A stretch of DNA of 60,183 nt, from positions 1 to 60,183 of the forward strand of contig JAAYDB010000070.1 in NCBI GenBank assembly GCA_012729475.1. The letters run 5' to 3'. Below, in pieces: positions 35,671 to 44,807 of this stretch. The position numbers were made by a program, and so were the translations under genes. Each line of letters begins with the position of its first letter. Position 1 is the stretch's first letter. The notes below the pieces were generated by a model that had not been told where the DNA came from, ran no database searches, and saw only the letters and a list, made by a program, of their open reading frames with translations. Source of the DNA: Bacteroidota bacterium. GTDB lineage: Bacteria; Bacteroidota; Bacteroidia; Bacteroidales; VadinHA17.

Positions 35671-38600
35671 ATGAAAGAAGATATAAAAAAAGTTGTGATC
35701 CTGGGTTCAGGAGCTCTTAAAATAGGGGAAGCAGGAGAATTTGATTATTCAGGATCTCAGGCTTTGAAAGCTCTTAATGAAGAAGGGATAAAAACCATTC
35801 TGATAAACCCCAACATTGCAACAGTACAAACATCGGAAGATCTGGCAGATAAGATTTATTTCCTGCCGGTAACCCCGTTTTTTGTTGAGAAAGTTATAGC
35901 CAGAGAAAGGCCTGACGGGATACTTCTTTCATTTGGCGGGCAGACAGCTCTTAACTGTGGTACAGAACTTTTTATAAACGGTGTCTTTGAGAAATACAAT
36001 GTAAGAGTATTGGGTACTCCTGTAGAGGCTATTAAAGATACTGAAGACCGTGAATTATTTGTCAGAAGACTTAACGAAATAAATGTCATGACTCCCCATA
36101 GCATTGCTGTCATGAGTGCTGATGACGCTCTCAAGGCTGCTGAAAAACTGTGTTTCCCTGTAATTATAAGGGCTGCATACACATTGGGCGGACAGGGTAG
36201 CGGATTTGCCTCAACGAGAGATGAACTGAAAACTCTGGCAAAAAAAGCCTTTTCATACACAAACCAGATACTGGTAGAAGAATCACTGAAGGGATGGAAA
36301 GAGGTGGAATATGAAGTGGTGCGTGACAAGTATGACAACTGCATCACTGTATGTAACATGGAAAATTTCGATCCTCTCGGGATACACACCGGTGAAAGTA
36401 TTGTTGTTGCACCGTCACAAACCCTTACAAATAACGAATATCATAAGCTGAGGGAATTATCTATCAGAATAATAAGACACATAGGTATTATTGGAGAATG
36501 TAATGTACAATATGCTCTTTCTCCAGATTCGGACGACTACAGGGTTATTGAGGTGAATGCCAGGCTTTCACGGTCCAGTGCACTGGCTTCAAAAGCAACA
36601 GGCTATCCTCTGGCTTTCATTGCAGCAAAACTGGGAATAGGATATGGTCTGCATGAGCTTACAAACTCTGTTACCAAATCAACCACTGCCTGTTTTGAAC
36701 CTGCTCTCGATTATATTGTCTGCAAAATACCCCGGTGGGACCTTAATAAATTCCAGGGAGTATCCCATGCTATCGGCAGTAGTATGAAGAGTGTCGGTGA
36801 AGTGATGGCCATTGGAAGAACCTTCGAGGAAGCAATACAGAAAGGACTCCGGATGATTGGCCAGGGAATGCACGGATTTACAGGTAACAGGGATCTGGAA
36901 TTCGCCGATATTGAGAAAGAATTGGCTGAACCTACCGATATGAGGATCTTCTCAATTGCAGAAGCCCTCGAAAAAAGAATGTCCCCTGAGAGGATCCATG
37001 AACTCACAAAAATAGATAACTGGTTCCTTTTTAAACTGAAGAACATTATCAACATAAAAAATGAACTGGAAGAGTACAGGACACTGGAAAGTGTTCCGCC
37101 TGAATTGCTGCTTCATTCAAAGATAAACGGGTTCAGCGATTTCCAGATAGCACGTCATGTGCTTCGCTCTGAACCAACAGAGATCAATGACGATCTGATG
37201 AAAGTAAGGAAATACCGGAAATCACTGGGAATTGTTCCTTATGTCAAACAGATAGATACACTGGCAGCAGAGTATCCCGCTGTAACCAATTATCTCTATC
37301 TGACTTACAGTGGTGCGGAACATGATATAGAATACAAAAATGACAACAAATCAGTTATCGTTCTTGGTTCGGGTGCCTACAGGATAGGATCAAGTGTGGA
37401 ATTTGACTGGTGCTCGGTAAATGCAGTAGATTGTATAAAAAAAGAAGGATACCGATCGGTAATGATCAACTTCAATCCCGAAACAGTTAGTACTGACTAT
37501 GATATCTGCGACAGACTTTATTTTGATGAGCTGACTTTTGAAAGAGTGCTGGACATTATCGACCTCGAAAACCCTAAGGGAGTTATTGTATCAGTAGGCG
37601 GCCAGATACCCAATAATCTTTCCATGCGTCTGTTCCGTGAAAACATCCCTGTGCTGGGTACTTCTCCGGTTTCAATCGACAGGGCAGAAAACAGACATAA
37701 ATTCTCTGAAATGCTTGATAACCTCAGGATCGATCAACCTCATTGGAAAGAGCTTTCTTCTGTAGATGATATATTTGATTTTGTCGACCGTATTGGTTTT
37801 CCCGTTCTTATAAGACCATCCTATGTGTTATCCGGTATGGCCATGAATGTTGTCTCAAACAAGAATGAACTCAAACACTTTCTCCATCTTGCTGCAAAAG
37901 TCTCAAAGCAATATCCTGTTGTGGTGTCTGAATTCATTGAAAATGCAAAGGAGATTGAAGTTGATGCAGTAGCCGACAACGGGAACATAATGGCTTATGC
38001 AATAAGTGAGCATGTTGAATTTGCAGGTGTTCATTCCGGCGATGCCACAATTGTATTTCCCCCGCAGAAAATATATTTTGAAACTGTCCGCCGTATCAAA
38101 CGTATCTCAAGGCTTATAGCCAGTGAACTTAATATTACAGGGCCCTTCAATATTCAATACCTGGCCCGCGATAACGATATTAAAGTCATCGAATGTAATC
38201 TGAGAGCAAGCCGGAGTATGCCTTTTGTTTCAAAAGTCCTCAAATCGAATCTGATTCAGCTGGCTACGAAAGTTATGCTCGGCATACATATTGAAAAACC
38301 TCACAAGTCAGTATTCGAACTCGACTATGTTGGTGTAAAAGCACCCCAGTTCAGTTTTTCAAGACTGGCTAAAGCCGATCCTGTACTTGGTGTCGACATG
38401 AGTTCTACAGGAGAGGTTGGCTGTATAGGAGAAGGTTTTTATGAAGCGATTTTAAAAGCTATGTTCTCCGTAGGTTACAGAGTACCGAAAAAAGCCATTC
38501 TCCTCTCAACCGGACCAGCCAGGTCAAAGGTTGAATTACTGAACAGTGCCAGAGCTCTCCGGGAAAGAGGACATAAACTATATGCCACACGGGGGACCCG

Positions 38601-38892
38601 GCAATTCCTGGTAAATGCAGGTATTGAAGCCCATGTCGCCTACTGGCCCGATGAAAAGAAGTCGCCCAACACTATCGAACTGATAAGGTCCGGAGAAGTT
38701 GACCTGGTGGTAAACATACCAAAAGACCTAAGTGCCTCCGAACTTGATAATGATTACTCAATAAGACGCAACGCCGTTGACTACAACGTACCCCTTCTTA
38801 CTAATGCCCGGCTATCAAGTGCATTCATCCTTGCCTTTTGCAGATTGAATATTGAAGATCTGGCCATCAAAAGCTGGAACGAATATAAATAA
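35671..38892 (+). CDS. carB: carbamoyl phosphate synthase large subunit
   Basis: From the ATG at 35671 the protein has 1073 residues and starts MKEDIKKVVILGSGALKIGE, as Bacteroidota CarB does. An in-frame ATG at 35653 lies almost at the predicted transcription start. Two ATP-grasp halves are present (GPS-like SGALKIGEAGEFDYSGSQ and the second SGAYRIGSSVEFDW), followed by an MGS-like regulatory domain (about 930-1060). It makes carbamoyl phosphate from ammonia, bicarbonate and two ATP with CarA. It heads a transcript with the GNAT gene (11-base gap) and the glycosyltransferase. Confidence 0.96.
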   Translation: MKEDIKKVVILGSGALKIGEAGEFDYSGSQALKALNEEGIKTILINPNIATVQTSEDLADKIYFLPVTPFFVEKVIARERPDGILLSFGGQTALNCGTELFINGVFEKYNVRVLGTPVEAIKDTEDRELFVRRLNEINVMTPHSIAVMSADDALKAAEKLCFPVIIRAAYTLGGQGSGFASTRDELKTLAKKAFSYTNQILVEESLKGWKEVEYEVVRDKYDNCITVCNMENFDPLGIHTGESIVVAPSQTLTNNEYHKLRELSIRIIRHIGIIGECNVQYALSPDSDDYRVIEVNARLSRSSALASKATGYPLAFIAAKLGIGYGLHELTNSVTKSTTACFEPALDYIVCKIPRWDLNKFQGVSHAIGSSMKSVGEVMAIGRTFEEAIQKGLRMIGQGMHGFTGNRDLEFADIEKELAEPTDMRIFSIAEALEKRMSPERIHELTKIDNWFLFKLKNIINIKNELEEYRTLESVPPELLLHSKINGFSDFQIARHVLRSEPTEINDDLMKVRKYRKSLGIVPYVKQIDTLAAEYPAVTNYLYLTYSGAEHDIEYKNDNKSVIVLGSGAYRIGSSVEFDWCSVNAVDCIKKEGYRSVMINFNPETVSTDYDICDRLYFDELTFERVLDIIDLENPKGVIVSVGGQIPNNLSMRLFRENIPVLGTSPVSIDRAENRHKFSEMLDNLRIDQPHWKELSSVDDIFDFVDRIGFPVLIRPSYVLSGMAMNVVSNKNELKHFLHLAAKVSKQYPVVVSEFIENAKEIEVDAVADNGNIMAYAISEHVEFAGVHSGDATIVFPPQKIYFETVRRIKRISRLIASELNITGPFNIQYLARDNDIKVIECNLRASRSMPFVSKVLKSNLIQLATKVMLGIHIEKPHKSVFELDYVGVKAPQFSFSRLAKADPVLGVDMSSTGEVGCIGEGFYEAILKAMFSVGYRVPKKAILLSTGPARSKVELLNSARALRERGHKLYATRGTRQFLVNAGIEAHVAYWPDEKKSPNTIELIRSGEVDLVVNIPKDLSASELDNDYSIRRNAVDYNVPLLTNARLSSAFILAFCRLNIEDLAIKSWNEYK

Positions 38893-38903
38893 CAATATAT
38901 ATT

Positions 38904-39353
38904 ATGCCGGTAGTCAGACAAGCCACAAGAGAAGATGTATCAGCAATTGTGAATTTCCAGAAAAAAATGGCAAAGGAAACAGAGCATCTTGAACTGAACG
39001 AAAAAATTGTAGAAGAAGGTGTTAATGCTGTTTTCACAGATAAATCACGTGGAAAATATTTTATTGCAGAAGATAATTATAAAATTATTGCTTCACTGCT
39101 TATTACTTATGAATGGAGCGACTGGCGCAATAGTAATATATGGTGGATACAGTCAGTTTATGTTATACCTGAATACCGCCGGAAAGGCATCTTCCGGGAA
39201 ATGTATACTTTTATTAAAGCCCTGGGTGAAAAGCAGGACATTGCAGGCTTAAGGCTATATGTTGAAACAAATAATACACAGGCAAAAATGACCTACGAAG
39301 CACTGGGGATGAATTCCGGACATTATTCTTTTTATGAATGGATGAGGAAATAA
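38904..39353 (+). CDS. GNAT-family N-acetyltransferase
   Basis: The 149-residue protein has the GNAT fold: an N-terminal VRQATREDVSAIVNFQ, the acetyl-CoA loop motif A VYVIPEYRRKGIFREMY (R-R-K-G-I) at about 86-102, and motif B YVETNNTQAKMTYEALGM. It likely acetylates a small amine or a protein N-terminus; substrate unknown. It lies 11 bases after carB and 3 bases before the glycosyltransferase, so it is co-transcribed, but a link to carbamoyl phosphate is not evident. Confidence 0.85.
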   Translation: MPVVRQATREDVSAIVNFQKKMAKETEHLELNEKIVEEGVNAVFTDKSRGKYFIAEDNYKIIASLLITYEWSDWRNSNIWWIQSVYVIPEYRRKGIFREMYTFIKALGEKQDIAGLRLYVETNNTQAKMTYEALGMNSGHYSFYEWMRK

Positions 39354-39356
39354 AAG

Positions 39357-40487
39357 ATGCAGTGGCTTTTACTTGTCGTCATCATACCATATATATACTT
39401 CCTCCTGAAAGTATACATCAGTCTTTCCGGAATAAAACCCTGGATTCCATCATCTGAACCAAATATAAATGTGTCGCTTATTGTTCCATGCCGCAATAAT
39501 GCAGATGAGATATTACATCTTCTTGCTGCTCTGGCTGAACAGGACTACAATAAAGATCTTTTCGAAATAGTGGTTGTGGATGATAACTCAACTGATGATA
39601 TTATTTCAGCAATCTCACACTTTGACTGTTTTGATAATCTCAGACTTATTAAAAACAGTGGTCATGGGAAAAAAGAAGCACTTTTAACAGGGGTGAGAGC
39701 TGTTTCAGGAGACCTCATCATAACAACAGACGCAGATTGTACCCCGAAACCAGGATGGATAAAGACTGTTGCATCATTCTACTCTGACAATAAATCCGAT
39801 TTAATAATTTGTCCTGTTACTTTGGAAAGCAAACCTGGTTTTTTTCAAAGGTTCCAGGAACTTGAATTTTTAAGTCTGCAGGGTGTGACGGCCGGAACTG
39901 CTGCTGCAGGCAGTCCGGTTATGTGCAACGGATCAAATCTTGCATTTAAAAGAACCGTATTTCTGGAACATTCTGTAAACCTCCGCTATGATATACCATC
40001 AGGGGATGATATTTTTTTATTGCAAAGCATCATTAAGAAGAGCGGAACAAAAATCAGCTGGCTCGAATCAAAGGGGGCGATAATGACAACTTCGTTATGT
40101 AATGATTTGCCTTCGTTTATCAGGCAAAGAAAGAGATGGATATCAAAAGCCGGATCTTATAATGTAAAATTGCCAGTAGTAATGGCTCTCGCAACACTTA
40201 TGACAGCATTGCTGCAGTTATCGCTTTTATTTACAGCAGCATTCATGTCTGAAGTTATACCGGTGCTAGTGGCATCCTTTTTATTGAAATCAATACCCGA
40301 TTTCCTTATTCTGAAAAATACAACAAAAAGATATGGGTCAGCATTCCTTATGAAATGGTTTCTCCCGGCTCAGATTGTATATCCTTTTTATATTACTGCG
40401 GTTCTGATCAGCCTGGGATTTCCGCTAACGATGAACAGATCTGTGAATAAAACCTATATGGAAGGAAAGGGGAACCGGATAAATTGA
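39357..40487 (+). CDS. membrane glycosyltransferase, family 2
   Basis: The 376-residue protein has an N-terminal membrane helix (1-18), the GT2 catalytic domain with VVVDDNSTDD near 75-84 and TTDADCTP (DxD) near 124-131, and the RQRKRW motif at about 255-260. C-terminal membrane helices (about 280-365) follow. It should transfer a sugar from a nucleotide sugar to a lipid or polysaccharide at the inner membrane. Substrate is unknown. It starts 3 bases after the GNAT stop and ends 15 bases from convergent recQ. Confidence 0.85.
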   Translation: MQWLLLVVIIPYIYFLLKVYISLSGIKPWIPSSEPNINVSLIVPCRNNADEILHLLAALAEQDYNKDLFEIVVVDDNSTDDIISAISHFDCFDNLRLIKNSGHGKKEALLTGVRAVSGDLIITTDADCTPKPGWIKTVASFYSDNKSDLIICPVTLESKPGFFQRFQELEFLSLQGVTAGTAAAGSPVMCNGSNLAFKRTVFLEHSVNLRYDIPSGDDIFLLQSIIKKSGTKISWLESKGAIMTTSLCNDLPSFIRQRKRWISKAGSYNVKLPVVMALATLMTALLQLSLLFTAAFMSEVIPVLVASFLLKSIPDFLILKNTTKRYGSAFLMKWFLPAQIVYPFYITAVLISLGFPLTMNRSVNKTYMEGKGNRIN

Positions 40488-40502
40488 TTTCCGTTTAATT
40501 GT

Positions 40503-42683
40503 TTAATTACCCATTTCGGAAAGAAATTTGATCCTCATAAGCCTTATTTCTTCCTCTTCATAATCATTACCCAGTTCACTGATAGCTTCTTCAAGTGAGT
40601 CTGACTCGGCTTCTTCTCTGAAATACGAAAAGATATCAGTCTGTCTTTCTTCATCCATTACCATATTAATATAGTAATCCAGGTTAAGACGTGTACCGGA
40701 ATTGACAATAGCTTCTATTTCTGAAAGAAGCTCACTCATTTCCAATCCTTTAACATCAGCAATATCCTCAAGGGGCCTTTTCATATCTATACTTTGTATA
40801 ATATAGACTTTTATTCCCGACTTATTGATTACTGATTTGACAACCATATCAAGAGGACGGATGATTTCTTTTTCTTCAACATATTTTTTTATTATATCAA
40901 CGAATTCTTTTCCGTATCGCTGGGCTTTACCTGCTCCAACTCCGGAAATATTCTGTAATTCATCAAGTGTTACAGGATATTGAATTGCCATATCTTCAAG
41001 GGAAGGATCCTGGAAGATTACAAAAGGTGGTACATCTTTTTGTTTTGATATCTTTTTCCGGAGGTCTTTCAGTACACTGAAGAGCTCTTCATCAACTGCT
41101 GCTGTTTTTGCTCCGAAAGCATTTTCCTCTTCATCTGTATCAGCATAATCATGATCTTCGGCAAGCATGAAAGACTCGGGTTTTTTCAGGAACTCATGGC
41201 CTCTCTTTGTTACTTTTAGCAGACCATAGTTCTCAATATCCTTTGTAAGATATCTCGCTATCAGTCCCTGTCTGATAACCATATTCCAGAATTTTTCATC
41301 CTTTTCTTCTCCGATACCGAAGTACTCCAGTTTATGATGCTTATAAGACTTTATTGCTGAAGTAATTTTCCCAGAAAGAATATGGGCAATATGGTCGGCT
41401 TTGAATTTTTCTTTTACGGCAAGAATGGTTTCAAGGACATTTACGACAGCTTCGCTCCCTTCAAACTGTTCTTTGGGATGCAGGCAATTATCGCAGGCTT
41501 CACAATTTTCTTTCGGATACTCTTCACCGAAATAGTGCAGAAGCAATTTACGGCGGCAGACAGATGATTCGGCATATGATACTGTTTCAAGAAGCAACTG
41601 TTTGCCTATTTCCTGTTCCGCAATAGGTTTTCCCTGCATGAATTTCTCCAGTTTCTTAATATCATTATAACTGTAATAGGCAATACAGTTACCTTCTCCA
41701 CCATCACGCCCGGCTCGGCCTGTCTCCTGATAATAGCCTTCAAGGCTCTTGGGCATGTCGTAATGAATAACAAAACGGACATCAGGTTTATCAATACCCA
41801 TTCCAAAAGCTATTGTGGCAACGATTACATCCACTTCTTCCATGAGAAACTTATCCTGGTTCTGTGTCCGCGTGGCAGAATCCATACCTGCATGATAGGG
41901 CAAAACCTTTATTCCGTTTACCTTCAATATCTCAGCCATTTCCTCTACCTTCTTACGACTGAGGCAGTAGATTATTCCTGATTTCCCCGGATTATTCTTG
42001 ATATATTTAATTATTTCCTTTGTTACATCCTGCTTTGATCTGACCTCATAATACAGGTTCGGACGGTTGAATGACGATTTGAAAACGGCAGCTTCAAGAA
42101 TACCGAGGTTCTTTTGTATGTCGTGCTGAACCTTTGGTGTAGCTGTAGCAGTAAGAGCAATAATAGGAGAACGGCCTATAGAATCAATCAAGGGACGGAT
42201 CCGCCGGTATTCAGGCCTGAAATCATGTCCCCACTCCGATATACAGTGTGCCTCATCTATAGCATAAAATGAAATCTTTATTTTCTTCAGAAACTCAATA
42301 TTCTCTTCTTTGGTAAGCGATTCCGGTGCAACATACAACAATTTCGTTCCCTGCCTGAGAACATCATTCTTAACCCTTGCTATCTCTGTTTTCGTGAGAG
42401 ATGAATTCAGAAAATGTGCTACATCATCATTAGTACTGAAATTACGCATTGCATCAACCTGGTTTTTCATCAATGCAATCAGAGGAGAAATCACTACTGC
42501 AGTTCCTTCGCCCATTAAAGCAGGGAGCTGATAACATAATGATTTTCCGCCTCCCGTTGGCATCAGAACGAATGTATCCCTCTCTGAGAGGACATTTTTT
42601 ATTATCTTTTCCTGATTACCTTTAAAAGTATCAAATCCAAAATACTTTTTTAAATACTCATGTATTGTACCGTCACTTATCAT
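40503..42683 (-). CDS. recQ: ATP-dependent DNA helicase RecQ
   Basis: The 726-residue SF2 helicase has Walker A MPTGGGKS (about 41-48), DEAHCISEWGHDFRP, the RecQ zinc site (C-R-R to ENCEACDNC), winged helix, and an HRDC domain at about 540-620 (LFSVLKDLRKKISKQ, then ISGVGAGKAQRYG). It unwinds branched DNA with 3'-5' polarity in recombination and repair. A further 100 acidic residues follow the HRDC, ending SEMGN, as in longer Bacteroidota RecQ. It is convergent with the glycosyltransferase and divergent from tatC. Confidence 0.97.
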   Translation of the reverse strand: MISDGTIHEYLKKYFGFDTFKGNQEKIIKNVLSERDTFVLMPTGGGKSLCYQLPALMGEGTAVVISPLIALMKNQVDAMRNFSTNDDVAHFLNSSLTKTEIARVKNDVLRQGTKLLYVAPESLTKEENIEFLKKIKISFYAIDEAHCISEWGHDFRPEYRRIRPLIDSIGRSPIIALTATATPKVQHDIQKNLGILEAAVFKSSFNRPNLYYEVRSKQDVTKEIIKYIKNNPGKSGIIYCLSRKKVEEMAEILKVNGIKVLPYHAGMDSATRTQNQDKFLMEEVDVIVATIAFGMGIDKPDVRFVIHYDMPKSLEGYYQETGRAGRDGGEGNCIAYYSYNDIKKLEKFMQGKPIAEQEIGKQLLLETVSYAESSVCRRKLLLHYFGEEYPKENCEACDNCLHPKEQFEGSEAVVNVLETILAVKEKFKADHIAHILSGKITSAIKSYKHHKLEYFGIGEEKDEKFWNMVIRQGLIARYLTKDIENYGLLKVTKRGHEFLKKPESFMLAEDHDYADTDEEENAFGAKTAAVDEELFSVLKDLRKKISKQKDVPPFVIFQDPSLEDMAIQYPVTLDELQNISGVGAGKAQRYGKEFVDIIKKYVEEKEIIRPLDMVVKSVINKSGIKVYIIQSIDMKRPLEDIADVKGLEMSELLSEIEAIVNSGTRLNLDYYINMVMDEERQTDIFSYFREEAESDSLEEAISELGNDYEEEEIRLMRIKFLSEMGN

Positions 42684-42886
42684 TAAATCAACCTCTAAAA
42701 ATCAGAATTACTGTAAATAATTTAAACATTTTATATAAATGTAATAATTTTCCTCATCATTATCCAATATTTAAATTTCATTAACAAAATTATTCATCAG
42801 CACACAACTTATCATTATCCTGATATTGCTTTACATAAGAAGTTTTATCATCTTTACACGCTGAAATAGAAATTTGATATGTTCAG

Positions 42887-43765
42887 ATGGCATTAAAATC
42901 AAAAAAAAGGAAGAAAAGTGAAGCTGAGATGTCCTTCCTCGAACATCTTGAAGAATTACGATGGCACATAATCCGGTCAATATTAGCCATTGTGGTCTTT
43001 ATGGTAGTGGCTTTCGTATTTAAGAATATAATCTTTGACCATGTAATTCTGGCTCCTAAAGATCCTGGTTTTTTCACTAACCGTATTCTTTGTCAGCTTG
43101 GACATATGTTGGGTACTGATAAATTATGTATCAATACAACACCTTTTGAAATAATAAACATTAAGATGGCGGGGCAGCTGACAACACATATTACTGTTGC
43201 CATGGTATCCGGCCTTATACTTGCTTTTCCTTTTATCATAAGGGAATTCTGGCTCTTTTTCAAGCCGGCTCTCCATACGAATGAAGCCCAGTATGCAAGA
43301 GGAGCTGTTCTGGCTTCTTCTCTTTTGTTTTTTGCCGGTGTCCTTTTTGGTTACTATATGCTGGCTCCTCTCTCAATTCACTTCCTCACTTCTTATGAAG
43401 TGAGCATGGATGTTACCAACCAGATAAATATCAGATCATTCATTGGCACTTTATCTTCTATATGCCTGGCCACCGGGGTGATATTTGAACTTCCCATAAT
43501 TGCTTTTTTTCTGACCAAGATTGGAGTAATTACTCCCGAATTCATGAAAAAATACCGGAAACATTCGATAGTTGTTATCCTTATCCTTTCAGCTATTATA
43601 ACGCCTCCTGATGTTTTCTCCCAATTGCTGGTAAGTATACCCTTATTTTTTCTCTACGAGGTAAGTATCCATATCTCAAAAAGAGTTGTCCAGAAGAAAG
43701 AAAGAGATTATCAGGAATTTATGAATGATAATGATCCCGGAGAAACTGTTGAAACTACGTCCTGA
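42887..43765 (+). CDS. tatC: Sec-independent protein translocase TatC
   Basis: The 292-residue protein has the TatC opening SFLEHLEELRWHIIRSI, then six membrane helices. The conserved FIIREFWLFFKPAL segment follows the second helix, and IMTPPD-like IITPPDVFSQ lies late in the protein. TatC recognises twin-arginine signals and exports folded proteins. TatA-type genes are not in the window. The 203-base upstream gap contains no exact promoter match; the gene is 102 bases before lptB. Confidence 0.96.
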   Translation: MALKSKKRKKSEAEMSFLEHLEELRWHIIRSILAIVVFMVVAFVFKNIIFDHVILAPKDPGFFTNRILCQLGHMLGTDKLCINTTPFEIINIKMAGQLTTHITVAMVSGLILAFPFIIREFWLFFKPALHTNEAQYARGAVLASSLLFFAGVLFGYYMLAPLSIHFLTSYEVSMDVTNQINIRSFIGTLSSICLATGVIFELPIIAFFLTKIGVITPEFMKKYRKHSIVVILILSAIITPPDVFSQLLVSIPLFFLYEVSIHISKRVVQKKERDYQEFMNDNDPGETVETTS

Positions 43766-43867
43766 ATTTTGAAATGAAACTTACATAAGCAGAACCTCAC
43801 AAAAGGGAATTATTAATTAATTCATGTAAGTTCCATACGACCAATGAAATAATGTTTTAATAATCGC

Positions 43868-44593
43868 ATGAAACTCTATACAAAAGATCTGGTAAAAAAA
43901 TATCGTAACCGAACTGTTGTAGATCATGTATCCATTGAAGTTGAACAGGGAGAGATAGTTGGTCTGCTTGGCCCTAACGGGGCCGGAAAAACAACCTCTT
44001 TTTATATGATAGTCGGTCTGATCCGGCCGAGGGAAGGGAATATATATCTCGATAATGAAAACATTACAAAACTGCCGGTTTATATGCGGGCCCGCAGGGG
44101 TATCGGGTATCTGGCACAGGAACCCTCTATTTTCCGGAACCTGTCAGTAGAGAACAACCTCAGAGCTGTTCTGGAACTCTCCGACTTCACAAAAGAGGAA
44201 CAGAAAGAAAGGCTGGAATCACTTCTGGATGAATTTGGTTTGCAAAAGATTCGTAAAAGCAAAGGCATACAGCTGTCAGGAGGAGAAAGAAGGAGGACTG
44301 AAATTGCCAGAGCACTGGCTATTAAACCAAAATTTATTTTGCTTGACGAGCCTTTTGCCGGGATTGACCCGATTGCCGTGGAAGACATACAGAGCATCGT
44401 ATCACATCTTAAAAGTAAAAAAATAGGTATCCTAATAACCGATCATAACGTTCATGAAACCTTGTCTATCACCGACAGGGCATACCTCCTCTTTGAGGGC
44501 AAAATCTTAAAATCGGGCACTGCTTCTCAACTTGCTGAAGATGAAATTGTAAGAAAAGTATACCTGGGCAAAAGCTTTGAACTCCGGCGCTAA
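43868..44593 (+). CDS. lptB: LPS export ABC transporter ATPase LptB
   Basis: The 241-residue ATPase has Walker [10 protein letters not shown] (about 35-43), Q-loop [10 protein letters not shown], signature LSGGERRR and Walker [14 protein letters not shown], matching the LptB family closely. It powers LptFG extraction of lipopolysaccharide from the inner membrane. Length equals E. coli LptB (241). It is followed directly by the tRNA-Leu promoter. Confidence 0.96.
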   Translation: MKLYTKDLVKKYRNRTVVDHVSIEVEQGEIVGLLGPNGAGKTTSFYMIVGLIRPREGNIYLDNENITKLPVYMRARRGIGYLAQEPSIFRNLSVENNLRAVLELSDFTKEEQKERLESLLDEFGLQKIRKSKGIQLSGGERRRTEIARALAIKPKFILLDEPFAGIDPIAVEDIQSIVSHLKSKKIGILITDHNVHETLSITDRAYLLFEGKILKSGTASQLAEDEIVRKVYLGKSFELRR

Positions 44594-44602
44594 GCTCTTC
44601 AG

Positions 44603-44633
44603 TTTGTTATTTATGTAATTTTCTATACTTTTG
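44603..44633 (+). promoter_or_regulatory. tRNA-Leu promoter, complete Bacteroidota consensus
   Basis: TTTG (44603-44606), a 19-base spacer, then TACTTTTG (44626-44633). Transcription would begin about 8 bases before the mature tRNA 5' end. This is one of the cleanest promoters in the window. Confidence 0.75.
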
Positions 44634-44646
44634 CGGGGATTTTTAT

Positions 44647-44729
44647 GCGGATGTGTCGTAATTGGTAGCCGAGCAAGACTTAGGATCTTGTGTCTTTAAG
44701 ACGTGGGGGTTCGAGTCCCTTCATCCGCA
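44647..44729 (+). tRNA. tRNA-Leu, anticodon UAG
   Basis: The acceptor stem GCGGATG (44647-44653) pairs with CATCCGC (44722-44728), with discriminator A at 44729. The anticodon stem is CAAGA/TCTTG with loop CTTAGGA, giving anticodon TAG (codon CUA), and the long variable arm (GTC-TTTA-GAC) is class II as in leucine tRNAs. T-arm GGGGG/CCCTT holds the loop TTCGAGT. CCA is not encoded. Confidence 0.95.
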
Positions 44730-44739
44730 CTAACATGAT

Positions 44740-44781
44740 AAACCGCCCTTAACCTTCGATTTACAGCGTTTGGCGGTTTTT
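44740..44781 (+). terminator. intrinsic terminator after tRNA-Leu
   Basis: AAACCGCC (44740-44747) pairs with GGCGGTTT (44772-44779), followed by T residues to 44781. It ends the tRNA transcript 27 bases before the tig ATG. Confidence 0.85.
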
Positions 44782-44807
44782 CAGATATATAATAAAGGAT
44801 AAACTAT

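Noticed and set aside
35856-36389. 177-residue minus-strand open frame inside carB
   Set aside because: Antisense to conserved CarB sequence with Ser-rich composition; a shadow frame.
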